Positions 53,020 through 62,232 are shown, numbered from the stretch's first letter. The stretch: DNA of 64,000 bases from Martinezella dioscoreae (GCF_009176305.1 NZ_BLAJ01000002.1:558001-622000), one strand, 5' to 3'. Notes: a model not told the origin generated them from the letters alone. Program-made: numbers and translations.

Positions 53020-53090
53020 GGGTTCGATGATTGTCAGCGGTACTCGTAAGCCACTGGCGATCAATTAAAAGGACGAGCCTTGCTTTGTTT

Positions 53091-53110
53091 ATTTAATCTA
53101 TAGAATAAAT
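53091..53110. promoter_or_regulatory. Candidate operator of the sugar ABC operon
   Basis: ATTTAATCTA and TAGAATAAAT form a 20-bp inverted repeat with 9 of 10 pairs matching, 72 bp before the ATPase start. LacI/DeoR/GntR-type sugar regulators bind sites of this length. The half-site TTTAATCTA recurs 150 bp upstream (53241-53249), beside TAGACAATATAAA, which may be a second degenerate site. No regulator gene is adjacent. Confidence 0.5.
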
Positions 53111-53347
53111 TTTTTCCGGGCTCCGGTTCGCCTCCATCTGGAGCTCGTGGATGTGCGGCGAGATCGAGCAAGTGTTGCCGACGCCTGTCGTCAGGGAGTT
53201 TAATTTGTCTGAAATTCCGAGGGAGCCGGAAAACCCTTCCTTTAATCTACTAATTTTATAGACAATATAAAGCCGTTAAATATCAGCAATGTCCGCGATA
53301 GCGAGGTGATCACGTCGCGCCTGCGGAAACATGCGCCAGGGGTTGTC

Positions 53348-53497
53348 ATGGATACAGTGCTCTATCTCGCTTCTCTTGCAACGCGGCCAAGCCTTGCGGC
53401 AACCAAACGCGTCTGGTCGATCCTGCAGCATTTTCTGGCGGGCCTGATGGTCCTCTTTTCGCTTCTGGTGCTGCTCCACGCTCTTTGCGGAAGCTGA
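53348..53497 (+). CDS. Possible 49-residue single-span membrane protein
   Basis: From ATG 53348 a 49-residue product has a basic middle and one strongly hydrophobic helix (LAGLMVLFSLLVLLHALCG). CAGGGG lies about 6 bases upstream, a moderate Shine-Dalgarno. It sits alone in the gap. Small proteins of this sort are often real in rhizobia, but nothing here proves it is translated. Confidence 0.3.
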   Translation: MDTVLYLASLATRPSLAATKRVWSILQHFLAGLMVLFSLLVLLHALCGS

Positions 53498-53538
53498 GAT
53501 CTGCGCTTCGATTAAGGGTTGGCAAAACGAAGCAAAGA

Positions 53539-53573
53539 AAGGCCCGGCGTGCCGCATCTGAACGCCGGGCCTT
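53539..53573 (-). terminator. Intrinsic terminator of the MHS symporter gene
   Basis: AAGGCCCGGCG and CGCCGGGCCTT form an 11-bp stem with a 13-base loop 7 bp after the stop. On the minus strand it is followed by TTTCTTTG, a fair U-tract. Confidence 0.7.
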
Positions 53574-53579
53574 ATGCGG

Positions 53580-55463
53580 TTACTTGATGCTGTTCAGATC
53601 GACGCCCTTGGTTTCCCGAACGAAGATAAGGCCGATGATCAGAGTCATCGCAGCAATCGCGATCGGATACCAGAGGCCGTAGTAGATATCGCCCTTGGCG
53701 GCGCTCATGGCGAAGACCGTTGCGGGCAGCAGGCCGCCGAACCAGCCGTTGCCGATATGATAGGGCAGCGACATACCTGTATAGCGGATGCGGGTCGGGA
53801 ACATCTCAACCAGGATTGCGGCGATCGGGCCGTAGACCATCGTCACATAGATGACGAGGATGGTCAGGATGAGGATGGTCAGCGGCCAGTTGATGGCCGA
53901 GGGATTAGCAATCATCTTGAAGGCGCCGCCATTGGCGATGGTATAGACCGGCATCTCGGTTGCGCCGCCAGCTTGATCCGCCGTCAGAAGCTTCGCCTTG
54001 ACGAGATCCGCGACCGGAGTGACCGTCTTGTCGCCCGCCCGCACGGTTGCCGCGTTGAGCCCCAGTTCGGGATTTGCGGCGATGAAGGCATCCAGCTTGG
54101 CGTCCGGTACCTTGGCAGGATCGCGAGCCAGTGGGAAACCGGCCTTCTGCAGGGCAAGGTTCATGTCATGCGTGAATGCCGCGCTCTTGGCCGCTGCACC
54201 GGCACCTGCCGCCGTCGCATCGTAAGAAGTGATGGTCGCGTCGCCGACCTTGACCGTCGCCGGCTGCCCGGCTGCGCCTTCGACAATGGTATAGGGCACG
54301 GACGACTTCGCCAGGAAGGACGTGGCGATATCGCACGAATTGTTGAACTTGGCGGTGCCGACCGGATTGAACTGGAAGGTGCAATCGCCAGGAGCAGCCG
54401 TCACCGTCGCCCGGATGGTTTGCTCCGCTTGGGCAAGCGCCGGATTTGCGGCATTGGTCAAAGCCTTGAACAGCGGGGAATAGGTGAGGATCGCCAGTGC
54501 AAGGCCCGCCATGATGATCGGCTTGCGGCCGATCTTGTCGGAAAGCCAGCCGAAGAACACGAAGAAACCGCTGCCGATCAGAAGCGCGATCGCAATCATG
54601 ATGTTGACTGATTGGCCGTCGACCTTCAGCACGTTCTGCAGGAAGAACAGGGAGTAGAATTGGCCGGCATACCAGACGACCGCCTGGCCGGCGGTAAGGC
54701 CGAGCAGGGCGATCAAGGCGATCTTGGCATTCTTCCACTGGCCGAAGGCCTCGGAAAGCGGAGCTTTGGAGCCCTTGCCCTCTTCCTTCATCTTCTTAAA
54801 TGCCGGCGATTCGCTGAGCGACAGCCGTATCCAGACGGAGATGGCGAGCAGAAGGCAGGAGAGCAGGAAGGGAATGCGCCAGCCCCAGGCGGCAAAGGCA
54901 TCCTTCCCGAGGGCGTTCTGGACGATCAGGATAACGATCAGCGACAGGAACAGGCCGAGCGTCGCAGTCGTCTGGATCCAGGAGGTGTAATAGCCGCGTT
55001 TGTTGTCGGGTGCGTGTTCGGCGACATAAGTCGCAGCACCGCCATATTCTCCGCCGAGCGCCAGACCTTGCAGCAGGCGAAGGATGATCAGGACGACGGG
55101 CGCGGCGATGCCCCAGCTCGCTGATCCGGGAAGGACGCCGACCAAAAAGGTCGAAAGACCCATAATCAGGATCGTGACGAGGAAGGTGTATTTACGCCCG
55201 ACAAGATCGCCGATGCGCCCGAAGACGAGGGCGCCGAACGGCCTGACGAGGAAGCCTGCGGCAAAGGCGAGCAGGGCGAAGATATTGCGGGTTGCTTCCG
55301 GATAGTCGCTGAAGAAGGCCGTGCCGATGAAGGCGGCCAGAGAACCGTAAAGATAGAAATCGTACCATTCGAACACGGTTCCAAGGGAGGAGGCGAAGAT
55401 GACCTTCTTCTCCTCCCTGGTCATGCCTCGACTCGTCGTCTCGGCCACGGACGTGGATGCCAT
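53580..55463 (-). CDS. MHS-family metabolite:H+ symporter with large periplasmic insertion
   Basis: A 627-residue MFS transporter, some 190 residues longer than usual MHS proteins. The first half has FEWYDFYLYGSLAAF, GRIGDLVGRKYTF and RLLQGLALGGEYGGAATYVAEHAP, all diagnostic of the ShiA/KgtP group. The extra segment (about residues 332-525) falls between helices 9 and 10, a periplasmic loop, and contains two cysteines (361 and 377) and mixed alpha/beta-like sequence. GGGAGGA precedes the start and a terminator follows. Likely substrates are mono-, di- or hydroxy-carboxylates. Confidence 0.92.
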   Translation of the reverse strand: MASTSVAETTSRGMTREEKKVIFASSLGTVFEWYDFYLYGSLAAFIGTAFFSDYPEATRNIFALLAFAAGFLVRPFGALVFGRIGDLVGRKYTFLVTILIMGLSTFLVGVLPGSASWGIAAPVVLIILRLLQGLALGGEYGGAATYVAEHAPDNKRGYYTSWIQTTATLGLFLSLIVILIVQNALGKDAFAAWGWRIPFLLSCLLLAISVWIRLSLSESPAFKKMKEEGKGSKAPLSEAFGQWKNAKIALIALLGLTAGQAVVWYAGQFYSLFFLQNVLKVDGQSVNIMIAIALLIGSGFFVFFGWLSDKIGRKPIIMAGLALAILTYSPLFKALTNAANPALAQAEQTIRATVTAAPGDCTFQFNPVGTAKFNNSCDIATSFLAKSSVPYTIVEGAAGQPATVKVGDATITSYDATAAGAGAAAKSAAFTHDMNLALQKAGFPLARDPAKVPDAKLDAFIAANPELGLNAATVRAGDKTVTPVADLVKAKLLTADQAGGATEMPVYTIANGGAFKMIANPSAINWPLTILILTILVIYVTMVYGPIAAILVEMFPTRIRYTGMSLPYHIGNGWFGGLLPATVFAMSAAKGDIYYGLWYPIAIAAMTLIIGLIFVRETKGVDLNSIK

Positions 55464-55833
55464 GAATCAATCCTCCCAATTGCACCAGGGACATGGTCAA
55501 AAGACCCGTGTCATGTCCCCCATAATGACATTACGCAGGACTTTCCTGCCGATGGGCGCGGAAAGTCGCGCCAGTGGGTGCTCTCCTGATTTCCTCCCCC
55601 AGAAGATCACGCACCTGATGCATATGTGAGTGTTGGCCAAAAATTGAAAATTGCAATGGCTGCAACCGCTGCCGCTTATGGAAATCTGTGTGTAAGCATC
55701 AAGAAATACGAATATGTCCTTCACCAGCATGACGCCAAGGGCTTTTTGCCGGGGAAAGCGCTGCCGGGCGCGGTAAAATATGAGGCACCCGGCAGGATTT
55801 GCAGAAGCGGACTCAGGCCGCTTCCGGCCTGTC
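55464..55833. other. Gap between the two MFS genes
   Basis: About 370 bp with no confident gene. It holds the MHS promoter and a hairpin CAGGCCG-CTTC-CGGCCTG at 55814-55831 just after the OFA-type gene. The end of that gene also folds (GCCGCCTGCA with TGCAGGCGGC at 55838-55859). Either may stop transcription, although neither has a T-run. Confidence 0.4.
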
Positions 55834-57033
55834 TTATGCCGCCTGCAGTTGCAGGCGGCGCATGGGCGGAAAGGCAAGCGCGATGGCGGCAGCCCCCAAT
55901 CCCACAAGGGACGAGCCGATGAAGAGCCAGGAATAATTGGCGAAGGTATCGAAGATCCAGCCGCCGATCAAAGGCCCGGCGGCCATGCCGATGCTCGAGA
56001 GCATCGATGCTGCGCCAAAGACGGTACCGATGACGCGCGGCCCAAAATATTCGCGCGCGAGCACGGCATAAAGCGGCATGACACCGCCATAGGCGCTGCC
56101 GAAGATGACCGCCAAAGCATAGAACTCGCCGAGTTCACTGACCATCAGATAGGTAGCAAGTGCCGCCGCCTGCACGAGAAGGCCCGCAACCAGCACCGGT
56201 TTCACGCCGAGCTTGTCCGCCAGCGTCCCGTAAAGAAGACGGCCGCCAAGACCCGCAAGGCCCTCGACGCTATAGATGCTGACGGCTGCCATTGGCCCCA
56301 CACCACAGATGGTGGCGTAACTGACCATGTGGAAGATCGGCCCGGAGTGGGCTGCACAGCAGGCAAAGAAGGTCGCGCCGAGTACGAGGAATTGCGGCGA
56401 GCGGAAGATCCGGCCAAGGGGCAGGCTCTGCTCTTCCCTCTGCCCGCCCGAAGCGGTGGCTTCGGCAAGAACAGGTGCCCGCCGCACCAGCAGTGCCGCC
56501 GGTATCAGTAGAACCCAGGCCATGATGCCGATGATGAGCATGGCGAAACGCCAATCGTAAGCGGAAATCAGGTAACGGGCGAAGGGCGATACCGTCATAG
56601 GTGCAACGCCCATGCCGGCCGAGACCAGTGACACCGCAAGACCTCTGCCCTCGTCGAACCAGGCGGTCGTCGCCGCGATCATCGGCGCGAAGAAGGCGCT
56701 GGCGGCAAGGCCGACGAGAATACCGTAGGTCAGCTGGAATTGCAGAAGCGAGCCCGCCCGGCTTGCCAGAACAAGCGCCAGCCCAAGCAGCAACGCTCCG
56801 ATCACCACCACGATGCGGATGCCGAAACGATCGCTTGCGGCACCCCAGGCAAAGGCGCCGAGGCCCATGGTCAGGAAATTCAGCGTCATGGCGGCAGCGA
56901 TGCCGGCATGCGACCAGCCTGTATCGGCGGCAATTGGTACCTGAAAGATCGCCAAGGAAAACATCGCGCCGAGCGCAACACAGGTCATCAGCGCGCCGGC
57001 ACCGACAATCACCCAACGATAGGACGAACTCAT
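55834..57033 (-). CDS. MFS transporter, OFA/oxalate-formate antiporter-like
   Basis: A 399-residue MFS protein with twelve helices. WGAASDRFGIRIVVVIGALLLG is the loop 2-3 motif and GILVGLAASAFFAPMIAATTAWF is typical of the OFA/monocarboxylate group. Loop 8-9 reads GRLLYGTLADKLGVKPV. GGGAG lies before the start. The gene is alone, 370 bp upstream of the MHS symporter on the same strand. Substrates may be oxalate, formate or other small carboxylates; the exact one is not readable. Confidence 0.88.
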   Translation of the reverse strand: MSSSYRWVIVGAGALMTCVALGAMFSLAIFQVPIAADTGWSHAGIAAAMTLNFLTMGLGAFAWGAASDRFGIRIVVVIGALLLGLALVLASRAGSLLQFQLTYGILVGLAASAFFAPMIAATTAWFDEGRGLAVSLVSAGMGVAPMTVSPFARYLISAYDWRFAMLIIGIMAWVLLIPAALLVRRAPVLAEATASGGQREEQSLPLGRIFRSPQFLVLGATFFACCAAHSGPIFHMVSYATICGVGPMAAVSIYSVEGLAGLGGRLLYGTLADKLGVKPVLVAGLLVQAAALATYLMVSELGEFYALAVIFGSAYGGVMPLYAVLAREYFGPRVIGTVFGAASMLSSIGMAAGPLIGGWIFDTFANYSWLFIGSSLVGLGAAAIALAFPPMRRLQLQAA

Positions 57034-57496
57034 TTTGCAGCTCCCTTCATCCGGTTCGGCTCAGGCGCGAAAGATCCGATAATATCCTTTCGCGCCATGT
57101 CTGGAATAAAGACGATTGCGTCGGGACGATTTCGACATTGCCGCCGGAAAAATTTTTATCGGCGGTGCGGGAACACGTCGAATCGGCCTGGATGAGAGGT
57201 GTTCTCGGCAACCGAAGTGGTAGAAGCTTACCCTCCCTTGAGAGGCCTCGAAGGGAGGTGTTGTTTCGCACCCAGTGCGCCCGGTTAGAAAAACGTCCTC
57301 CTGCGGGGTGATGGCCTGGACGTCCAGCCGCCAGCATCCGGAATTTAATCTTGAGCTCATATAGGGCTGCTAAGACAGCCGCCTCGATGCTGGAAGACCC
57401 TGCTTCGCGGCTGTAAGGCCAGCGCATGCAGCTGCAAATGACATACAGGCTCAAAGCAATACCGAACCAGATTCATATCATGGAGCGGACCATTCA
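57034..57496. other. Gap before the radical SAM gene
   Basis: About 460 bp, divergent promoter region of the MFS and radical SAM genes. Frames present on both strands look random. No dyad or repeat stood out. Confidence 0.4.
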
Positions 57497-59056
57497 ATGG
57501 CTCATATTGTCATCATCAATCCGCGTTTCGAAACCTCTTATTGGGGGATGGAGCACGCTCTGCCGCTGTTCGACGTGAAGGCCAACCTTCCGGTGGCCTG
57601 CCTGCCTTTGCTGGCGGCGCTGACGCCGGCCGAACATACCGTCACCCTGGTGGACGAGAATATCGAGCCGATAGACTACGGCCTTTGCGAGAAGGCCGAT
57701 ATCGTTGCGCTGACAGGCATGATCGTCCAGCGCTTCCGCATGACGGAAATCCTGACCGAGCTCAAACGGCGCAACTGTTTCACCGTCGTCGGCGGACCTT
57801 GGGTTACGGTCAAGGAGGATTATTTCGGCAATCTCGTCGATGTCTCCTTCATTGGCGAGGCGGAAGAGACATGGCCCAAATTCCTGGCCGAATGGCAGGA
57901 GGGTCATCATGCGCGGCGCTATGAACAGGCTGACAAGACGGATATGAGCAAGGTGCCCGTGCCGCGTTTTGATCTCCTGAAGATGGACGAATATGCTGTC
58001 GGCAGCATCCAGTTTTCGCGCGGCTGTCCCTTCACCTGCGATTTTTGCGATATCATCGTCGTTTTCGGCCGCAAGCCGCGCATCAAGACCAGTACGCAGA
58101 TTATTGCCGAGATGGAGGCCCTGCTCGCCTCCGGGATGGATACGGCTTTCATCGTTGACGACAATCTGATCGGCAACAAGAAGGCAATCAAGGAGGTCCT
58201 GCGGGATGTCGTTGCCTGGCAGGAGCGCCATCATTACCCGATGACGTTCCTGACGGAGGCATCGATCGATCTGGCTGACGATGCTGAATTGATGCAGCTG
58301 ATGGTCGATGCCAATATCCGCGTCGTCTTCATCGGCATCGAAACTCCGAACGAGGAGGCGCTGCGCGAAACCAAGAAGCTGCAGAACCTGCGCAAGGGCG
58401 GGACGATGCTGGACAAGATCCACACGATCCAGCAGACCGGGATGGAAGTCTGGTGCGGCATGATCCTGGGCTTCGATAGTGACGATGCGACCATTTTCGA
58501 TGCGCAGCGGGTCTTCATCAGGGATGCGCGCATCGTCAACGCCATGATCGGCATGCTGGCGGCGATTCCGAAGACGCCGCTTTATACGCGCCTCGCCAAG
58601 GAAGGCCGCCTCGACCACGACGATCCGCCCGCCTATGGCACCAATGTCATACCGCTCAATCTCTCGCGCGAAACCCTGCGTGATGGATATCTTTCGGTTC
58701 TAAGCGATCTGCACGAGCCGGCCGCCTATTTCGATCGGCTGGATGCGCTTTACATCGACGCGCGTATCGAACCGGAAAGTACTCGCTTACGCCACCTGCG
58801 CCGCCATCCGCTGCGCCTGCTGGCACTCAACGCGACATGGGCATTCGAAGCTGTCGGGATTTTCCTCCGGTTGATGCGCCGAGTTAAGGAGGCTGATTTG
58901 CGCGCCACTTACCGCGCGCGGCTTTTCAATCTCCTGCGGCATCGGCGCTCTCCCGTCGTCCTGCAAATCTATGCCATCAAATGCGCCATGCATTATCACG
59001 CCCATATCATGGTGCAGCAGATGCGCACCGGCGGCGGTATCGTCAATTCATTCTAG
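57497..59056 (+). CDS. B12-binding-domain radical SAM protein (HpnR/DUF4070-like)
   Basis: A 519-residue radical SAM enzyme. Residues 1-150 form a cobalamin-binding-like Rossmann domain lacking the DxHxxG base-off motif. The [4Fe-4S] cysteines are Cys177, Cys181 and Cys184 in CPFTCDFC, and the second part of the barrel has AFIVDDNLIGNKKAIKEVLR and VRVVFIGIETPNEEALRETKK. The tail after residue 380 resembles DUF4070, found in hopanoid C-3 methylase HpnR and relatives. It may methylate or rearrange an unactivated carbon. GGAGCGG precedes the start. No hopanoid gene is nearby, so the substrate is open. Confidence 0.85.
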   Translation: MAHIVIINPRFETSYWGMEHALPLFDVKANLPVACLPLLAALTPAEHTVTLVDENIEPIDYGLCEKADIVALTGMIVQRFRMTEILTELKRRNCFTVVGGPWVTVKEDYFGNLVDVSFIGEAEETWPKFLAEWQEGHHARRYEQADKTDMSKVPVPRFDLLKMDEYAVGSIQFSRGCPFTCDFCDIIVVFGRKPRIKTSTQIIAEMEALLASGMDTAFIVDDNLIGNKKAIKEVLRDVVAWQERHHYPMTFLTEASIDLADDAELMQLMVDANIRVVFIGIETPNEEALRETKKLQNLRKGGTMLDKIHTIQQTGMEVWCGMILGFDSDDATIFDAQRVFIRDARIVNAMIGMLAAIPKTPLYTRLAKEGRLDHDDPPAYGTNVIPLNLSRETLRDGYLSVLSDLHEPAAYFDRLDALYIDARIEPESTRLRHLRRHPLRLLALNATWAFEAVGIFLRLMRRVKEADLRATYRARLFNLLRHRRSPVVLQIYAIKCAMHYHAHIMVQQMRTGGGIVNSF

Positions 59057-59258
59057 CGAAGTGTTTTGAACACAGTAAGTTTGGAGACTATCGTGCTGCC
59101 TTGAGACAATCTCCCGGCAGGCGATTCGATACCGTCGTCACTGTTGCTTCGATGCAACATTTCATGCCTGATATCTGCAATTCGAAATTGTGGGGTTGCT
59201 GATTTCCAGATCTCGCGTATGATCACGTTCATCCGCAAATCGAACAAGGAGGCGTGAC

Positions 59259-59354
59259 ATGCATAATTCACATATGTTTACCTACGTCTCCGGCGGAATG
59301 ATGTCGACGGCCTTGGTGTGCATTGCACCAACTGCGCGGCGACTTTATAATTAA
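59259..59354 (+). CDS. 31-residue small protein with perfect Shine-Dalgarno
   Basis: ATG at 59259 is preceded by AAGGAGG with ideal spacing of 6 bases. The product is MHNSHMFTYVSGGMMSTALVC followed by IAPTARRLYN, 31 residues, with a moderately hydrophobic middle and a basic C-terminus. It lies 200 bp after the radical SAM gene and 150 bp before the DUF1127 gene. An AAAGC/GCTTT stem follows the stop. The function is unknown; a leader peptide or a small membrane-associated protein are both possible. Confidence 0.5.
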   Translation: MHNSHMFTYVSGGMMSTALVCIAPTARRLYN

Positions 59355-59509
59355 AGCTAAAAAAGCTTTATCTGCCGCCGCTTAGGCGTTTTCCCAATAA
59401 ACCTATATGACTTGCCGAGGGTGTGATTTGGTGTGTCGTTGACGCATCGACTCCTGAAGCCGGTCAAGCTTCAAGAGGACCTGGTCGCGTGACTGCGCCA
59501 GGAATAGCG

Positions 59510-59752
59510 ATGACTCATTCACAATTTATAGTTGCCGAGAGTTTGACGGCGACGGTCGATGAACTGTACCAGAAATTCGGTGCGTGGAGGACTGCGCGCG
59601 CCCTGCTGTTTGTTGTCTGGAAACGGCGGCAGACTTATGAGCAGGTATACGGATTATCGAATTATCAGCTTCGGGATATCGGTCTTCCCGAGCGTGAGGA
59701 AGGGCTGGATTATCGCAGCTTGCTGGCGTTGCATGTGAGCCGCCTTAAATGA
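59510..59752 (+). CDS. DUF1127 family small protein
   Basis: An 80-residue protein with a C-terminal DUF1127 motif, YEQVYGLSNYQLRDIGLPE. DUF1127 proteins of alphaproteobacteria are small arginine-rich regulators; in Agrobacterium they influence phosphate uptake, RNA turnover and motility-related traits. The usual arginine-rich segment is shortened here (KRRQTYE). The ATG at 59510 has AGGA upstream; an upstream extension to 59423 is unlikely. A CAGGGGGAGGC/GCCTTCCCCTG hairpin about 170 bp downstream may end its transcript. Confidence 0.85.
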   Translation: MTHSQFIVAESLTATVDELYQKFGAWRTARALLFVVWKRRQTYEQVYGLSNYQLRDIGLPEREEGLDYRSLLALHVSRLK

Positions 59753-60109
59753 GGTGGGTTTGATGCAGATGGGCACTTTACGGCTCGTCCTTCTTGACCT
59801 CTGCTGGTTCGAGAATGGCGGTGCGGCTGCGAAATCACGACGGACGGGAAACCATTTGTATGGTGGGTTCACCGCTCCGTTCGCTGTAGCCTACCTATCA
59901 GCCGCCGCGCGGCGGATATCGCAGGGGGAGGCGATGCCTTCCCCTGTGACCTGACTGGCGTCGAAAGCCGAAACTGGCCGATATCTTTCCTACCGACAGC
60001 GTATCGGTCTGAATTCTCCAGTGAATGATGAAGTGTCGCCTGGAGAGGGTCGCAATCTTCCCGCAATCCGCTTATGCAATGCAATCCTTACATTTTTGGG
60101 GACGGTTCA
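59753..60109. other. Gap between DUF1127 and third two-component system
   Basis: About 360 bp. A hairpin CAGGGGGAGGC (59922-59932) with GCCTTCCCCTG (59936-59946), one mismatch, sits in the middle, and a second GCCGCC/GGCGGC stem lies just before it. No gene is evident. The right part carries the promoter of the response-regulator operon. Confidence 0.4.
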
Positions 60110-60784
60110 TTGCGGATATTGTTGCTTGAAGACGAGCCGGAAATGGCTGCGGCGCTGAGCGCTGCGTTGCAGGCTCGCGATGCCGTCGTCGATCACGTCT
60201 CGATCCTGGCCGATGCCGAAGAGGCTGCGATCAATCTCCCTTATGATGTCATTCTCCTCGATCGGCAGGTTCCGGATGGCGATGGCTTGTCGATCATTCC
60301 GAAGCTGCGCGCGGCCGGCATCGATACGCCCGTTATCGTGTTGACGGCACGCGGCGATCTCGACGACCGTATTGGCGGCCTTGATACCGGCGCCGACGAT
60401 TATCTCGTCAAGCCTTTTGCCATGGAGGAGCTTCTGGCGCGACTGCGCGCCATCCTGAGGCGCCCCGGCGAACTGCGGAGCGAGGTGATGAATTTCGGCA
60501 GGCTATCTTATGACTTCGGCTGTCATGACATCCTGATCGAGGGTGAACGGCTCGAATTGCCCCGCCGGGAAGTTCTGGTCTTTGAGGCGCTTGCGCGTCG
60601 GCTTGGTCGCACGGTATCGCGCCACGCTCTGGAGGAGGCTGTCTATGGGTTCAGCGAAGATATCCAGTCAAACACCCTGGATGCGCATATCTCCCGTCTT
60701 CGCCGCAAGCTTGCCTCGGTGGAGTCCGGGCTGGAGATTCATCCTGTTCGCGGCATTGGCTATCTGATGAGAGTGAAATCATGA
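60110..60784 (+). CDS. OmpR-type response regulator (QseB/TctD-like)
   Basis: A 224-residue response regulator. LRILLLEDEPEM begins the receiver, the phosphorylated Asp51 is in LLDRQVPDGDG, and the Lys is in VKPFAMEELLARL. The winged helix has SNTLDAHISRLRRKL and RGIGYLM. I chose the TTG at 60110 because homologues begin at this point and GGGGA lies upstream; an ATG at 60074 adds 12 residues. It overlaps the kinase gene by 4 bp. Possible targets are the methyltransferase/DedA pair downstream. Confidence 0.9.
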   Translation: MRILLLEDEPEMAAALSAALQARDAVVDHVSILADAEEAAINLPYDVILLDRQVPDGDGLSIIPKLRAAGIDTPVIVLTARGDLDDRIGGLDTGADDYLVKPFAMEELLARLRAILRRPGELRSEVMNFGRLSYDFGCHDILIEGERLELPRREVLVFEALARRLGRTVSRHALEEAVYGFSEDIQSNTLDAHISRLRRKLASVESGLEIHPVRGIGYLMRVKS

Positions 60785-62136
60785 GCGGAGGCCAGCCTTC
60801 CTTGCGATGGCGTCTCGTATCGCGCCTATCATTCCTGCAAGCGATCTTCCTGTCGCTGCTTGCGGTGCTCATCGTGGCTGCTCTTTGGGCGACCGGCAGT
60901 TTCATCTCTCTTCAGCCGGAAGATGAGACCATCGATGCCATCTCCCGGTCCCTTGGGCGCGATCAGAATGGTGCCCTTATGCTGAAGGAGACGGCAGCGC
61001 TTTTGGCGCGGCGTGGAGATCTGCCGGGTCTCTGGTTCGTCGTTCGCGATCGCAGCGGCGCCACGATCAAGGACGGAAACGTACCCGCGGCCTATGCCGC
61101 GATCGGCGCTGCGCTCGACGGTGTCGGACAAGCCCGTTTCGGCGGCAATCTCGGCGGCAGCACCGTACCTGCCGCCCGGTTGCAATGGGTCTCGTCTCCG
61201 GCCGGTGAGGTCCAGGTTCTGACAGGTATGGACGGCAGCGTGTCGACGATCCGTGTCCTTGGTGCGGTGGGTATTGTCTTCTTCAGCGCTCTTCTGCCGT
61301 TGCTCATCGTAACGGCGATCGCAACGGTGATTGCCGCGCCACTCGTGATTCGCCGCGCTTTTTCTTCGCTTGATTCCGCCGTTGCCCGCGCCGGGCAGAT
61401 CGATATCAATCGCCAGGGAATGCGGCTACCGATCGATGATGTTCCGCGCGAGATCCTGCCGCTTGTCGAAGCCGTCAATGACGCGCTGAGCCGGCTGGAC
61501 GACGGCTATGAGCGGCAGAAGCGTCTGTTTTCCCATCTTGCGCATGAGTGGCGGACGCCGGTCGCGATCCTGCAGGCACGTCTCGATGGTCTGCCGGCAG
61601 GCCCTTTGAAGGAGCGGCTGTTTGAGGATACGGTGCGCCTTGCGACGCTTGCCGAGCAGTTCCTCGATCTTCAGCGCCTCAATCATCGCTTCGAGCCAAC
61701 TTCAGTTGATCTCGTACAGGTCGCCGAACACGTCGTTTCGGAGCTGGCACCGCTTGCAATCGCTGCCAATTACGAACCTTGTTTCATCAAGGACGAGGAG
61801 GTTGTGGAGGTTCTCGGTGATCGCATGGCCATCGAGCGGGCCGTCACCAACCTCGTGCAGAATGCGATCCAGCATGGCGGCCGCCGCGGCAGGATCACCG
61901 TCCATGTCGGCCGTGCCACCGGCATTACCGTAAGCGACGAAGGAAACGGTGTCCCGCAGGAGGAGCGGGACCGCATCTTCGAACCGTTTCACCGCCTCCA
62001 GGGACGCAGCAAAGGTTTCGGCCTCGGGCTGAACCTCGTTCAGGAGATTGCGAGGCTCCATGGCGGAAAGGTTTGCGTCATCGACGGACCGACGGGTGGT
62101 GCGTCTTTCAGATTGAGCTTTCCGATGGCCGGATAG
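60781..62136 (+). CDS. Sensor histidine kinase with AHEWRTP H-box
   Basis: A 451-residue membrane kinase. Two helices (about 15-38 and 155-180) flank a periplasmic sensor of about 115 residues. The phosphoacceptor is His255 in AHEWRTP, where Trp replaces the more common Leu or Phe. The ATPase domain shows NLVQNAIQHGG, DEGNGVPQ and GFGLGLNLV. It is translationally coupled to the response regulator and followed by the methyltransferase gene after about 97 bp, so all four may form one regulon. Confidence 0.92.
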   Translation: MSGGQPSLRWRLVSRLSFLQAIFLSLLAVLIVAALWATGSFISLQPEDETIDAISRSLGRDQNGALMLKETAALLARRGDLPGLWFVVRDRSGATIKDGNVPAAYAAIGAALDGVGQARFGGNLGGSTVPAARLQWVSSPAGEVQVLTGMDGSVSTIRVLGAVGIVFFSALLPLLIVTAIATVIAAPLVIRRAFSSLDSAVARAGQIDINRQGMRLPIDDVPREILPLVEAVNDALSRLDDGYERQKRLFSHLAHEWRTPVAILQARLDGLPAGPLKERLFEDTVRLATLAEQFLDLQRLNHRFEPTSVDLVQVAEHVVSELAPLAIAANYEPCFIKDEEVVEVLGDRMAIERAVTNLVQNAIQHGGRRGRITVHVGRATGITVSDEGNGVPQEERDRIFEPFHRLQGRSKGFGLGLNLVQEIARLHGGKVCVIDGPTGGASFRLSFPMAG

Positions 62137-62232
62137 CCTATCGGCTCCCGATGCAATGTTCTCGCAATCGGCTCCTTCTAGGAAAAGCCTGCTGCACAGG
62201 CGAATCTCTTGAGCCCCTACTGGCGGGAACAT

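Larger units (their letters stand above)
53020..53579. other. AT-rich control region upstream of the sugar ABC operon
   Basis: About 560 bp. It contains the operator-like palindrome at 53091-53110, a second TTTAATCTA at 53241-53249 within an AT-rich stretch, a possible 49-codon ORF and the terminator of the MHS gene. The high A+T content stands out against the surroundings. Confidence 0.5.

Noticed and set aside
57494..58618. 374-codon minus-strand frame
   Set aside because: Antisense to the radical SAM gene with its CPFTCDFC cluster motif.
59353..59369. AAAGC/GCTTT stem as an intrinsic terminator of the 31-codon ORF
   Set aside because: Only 5 bp of stem with an A-rich loop and no T-run after it; too weak to call.
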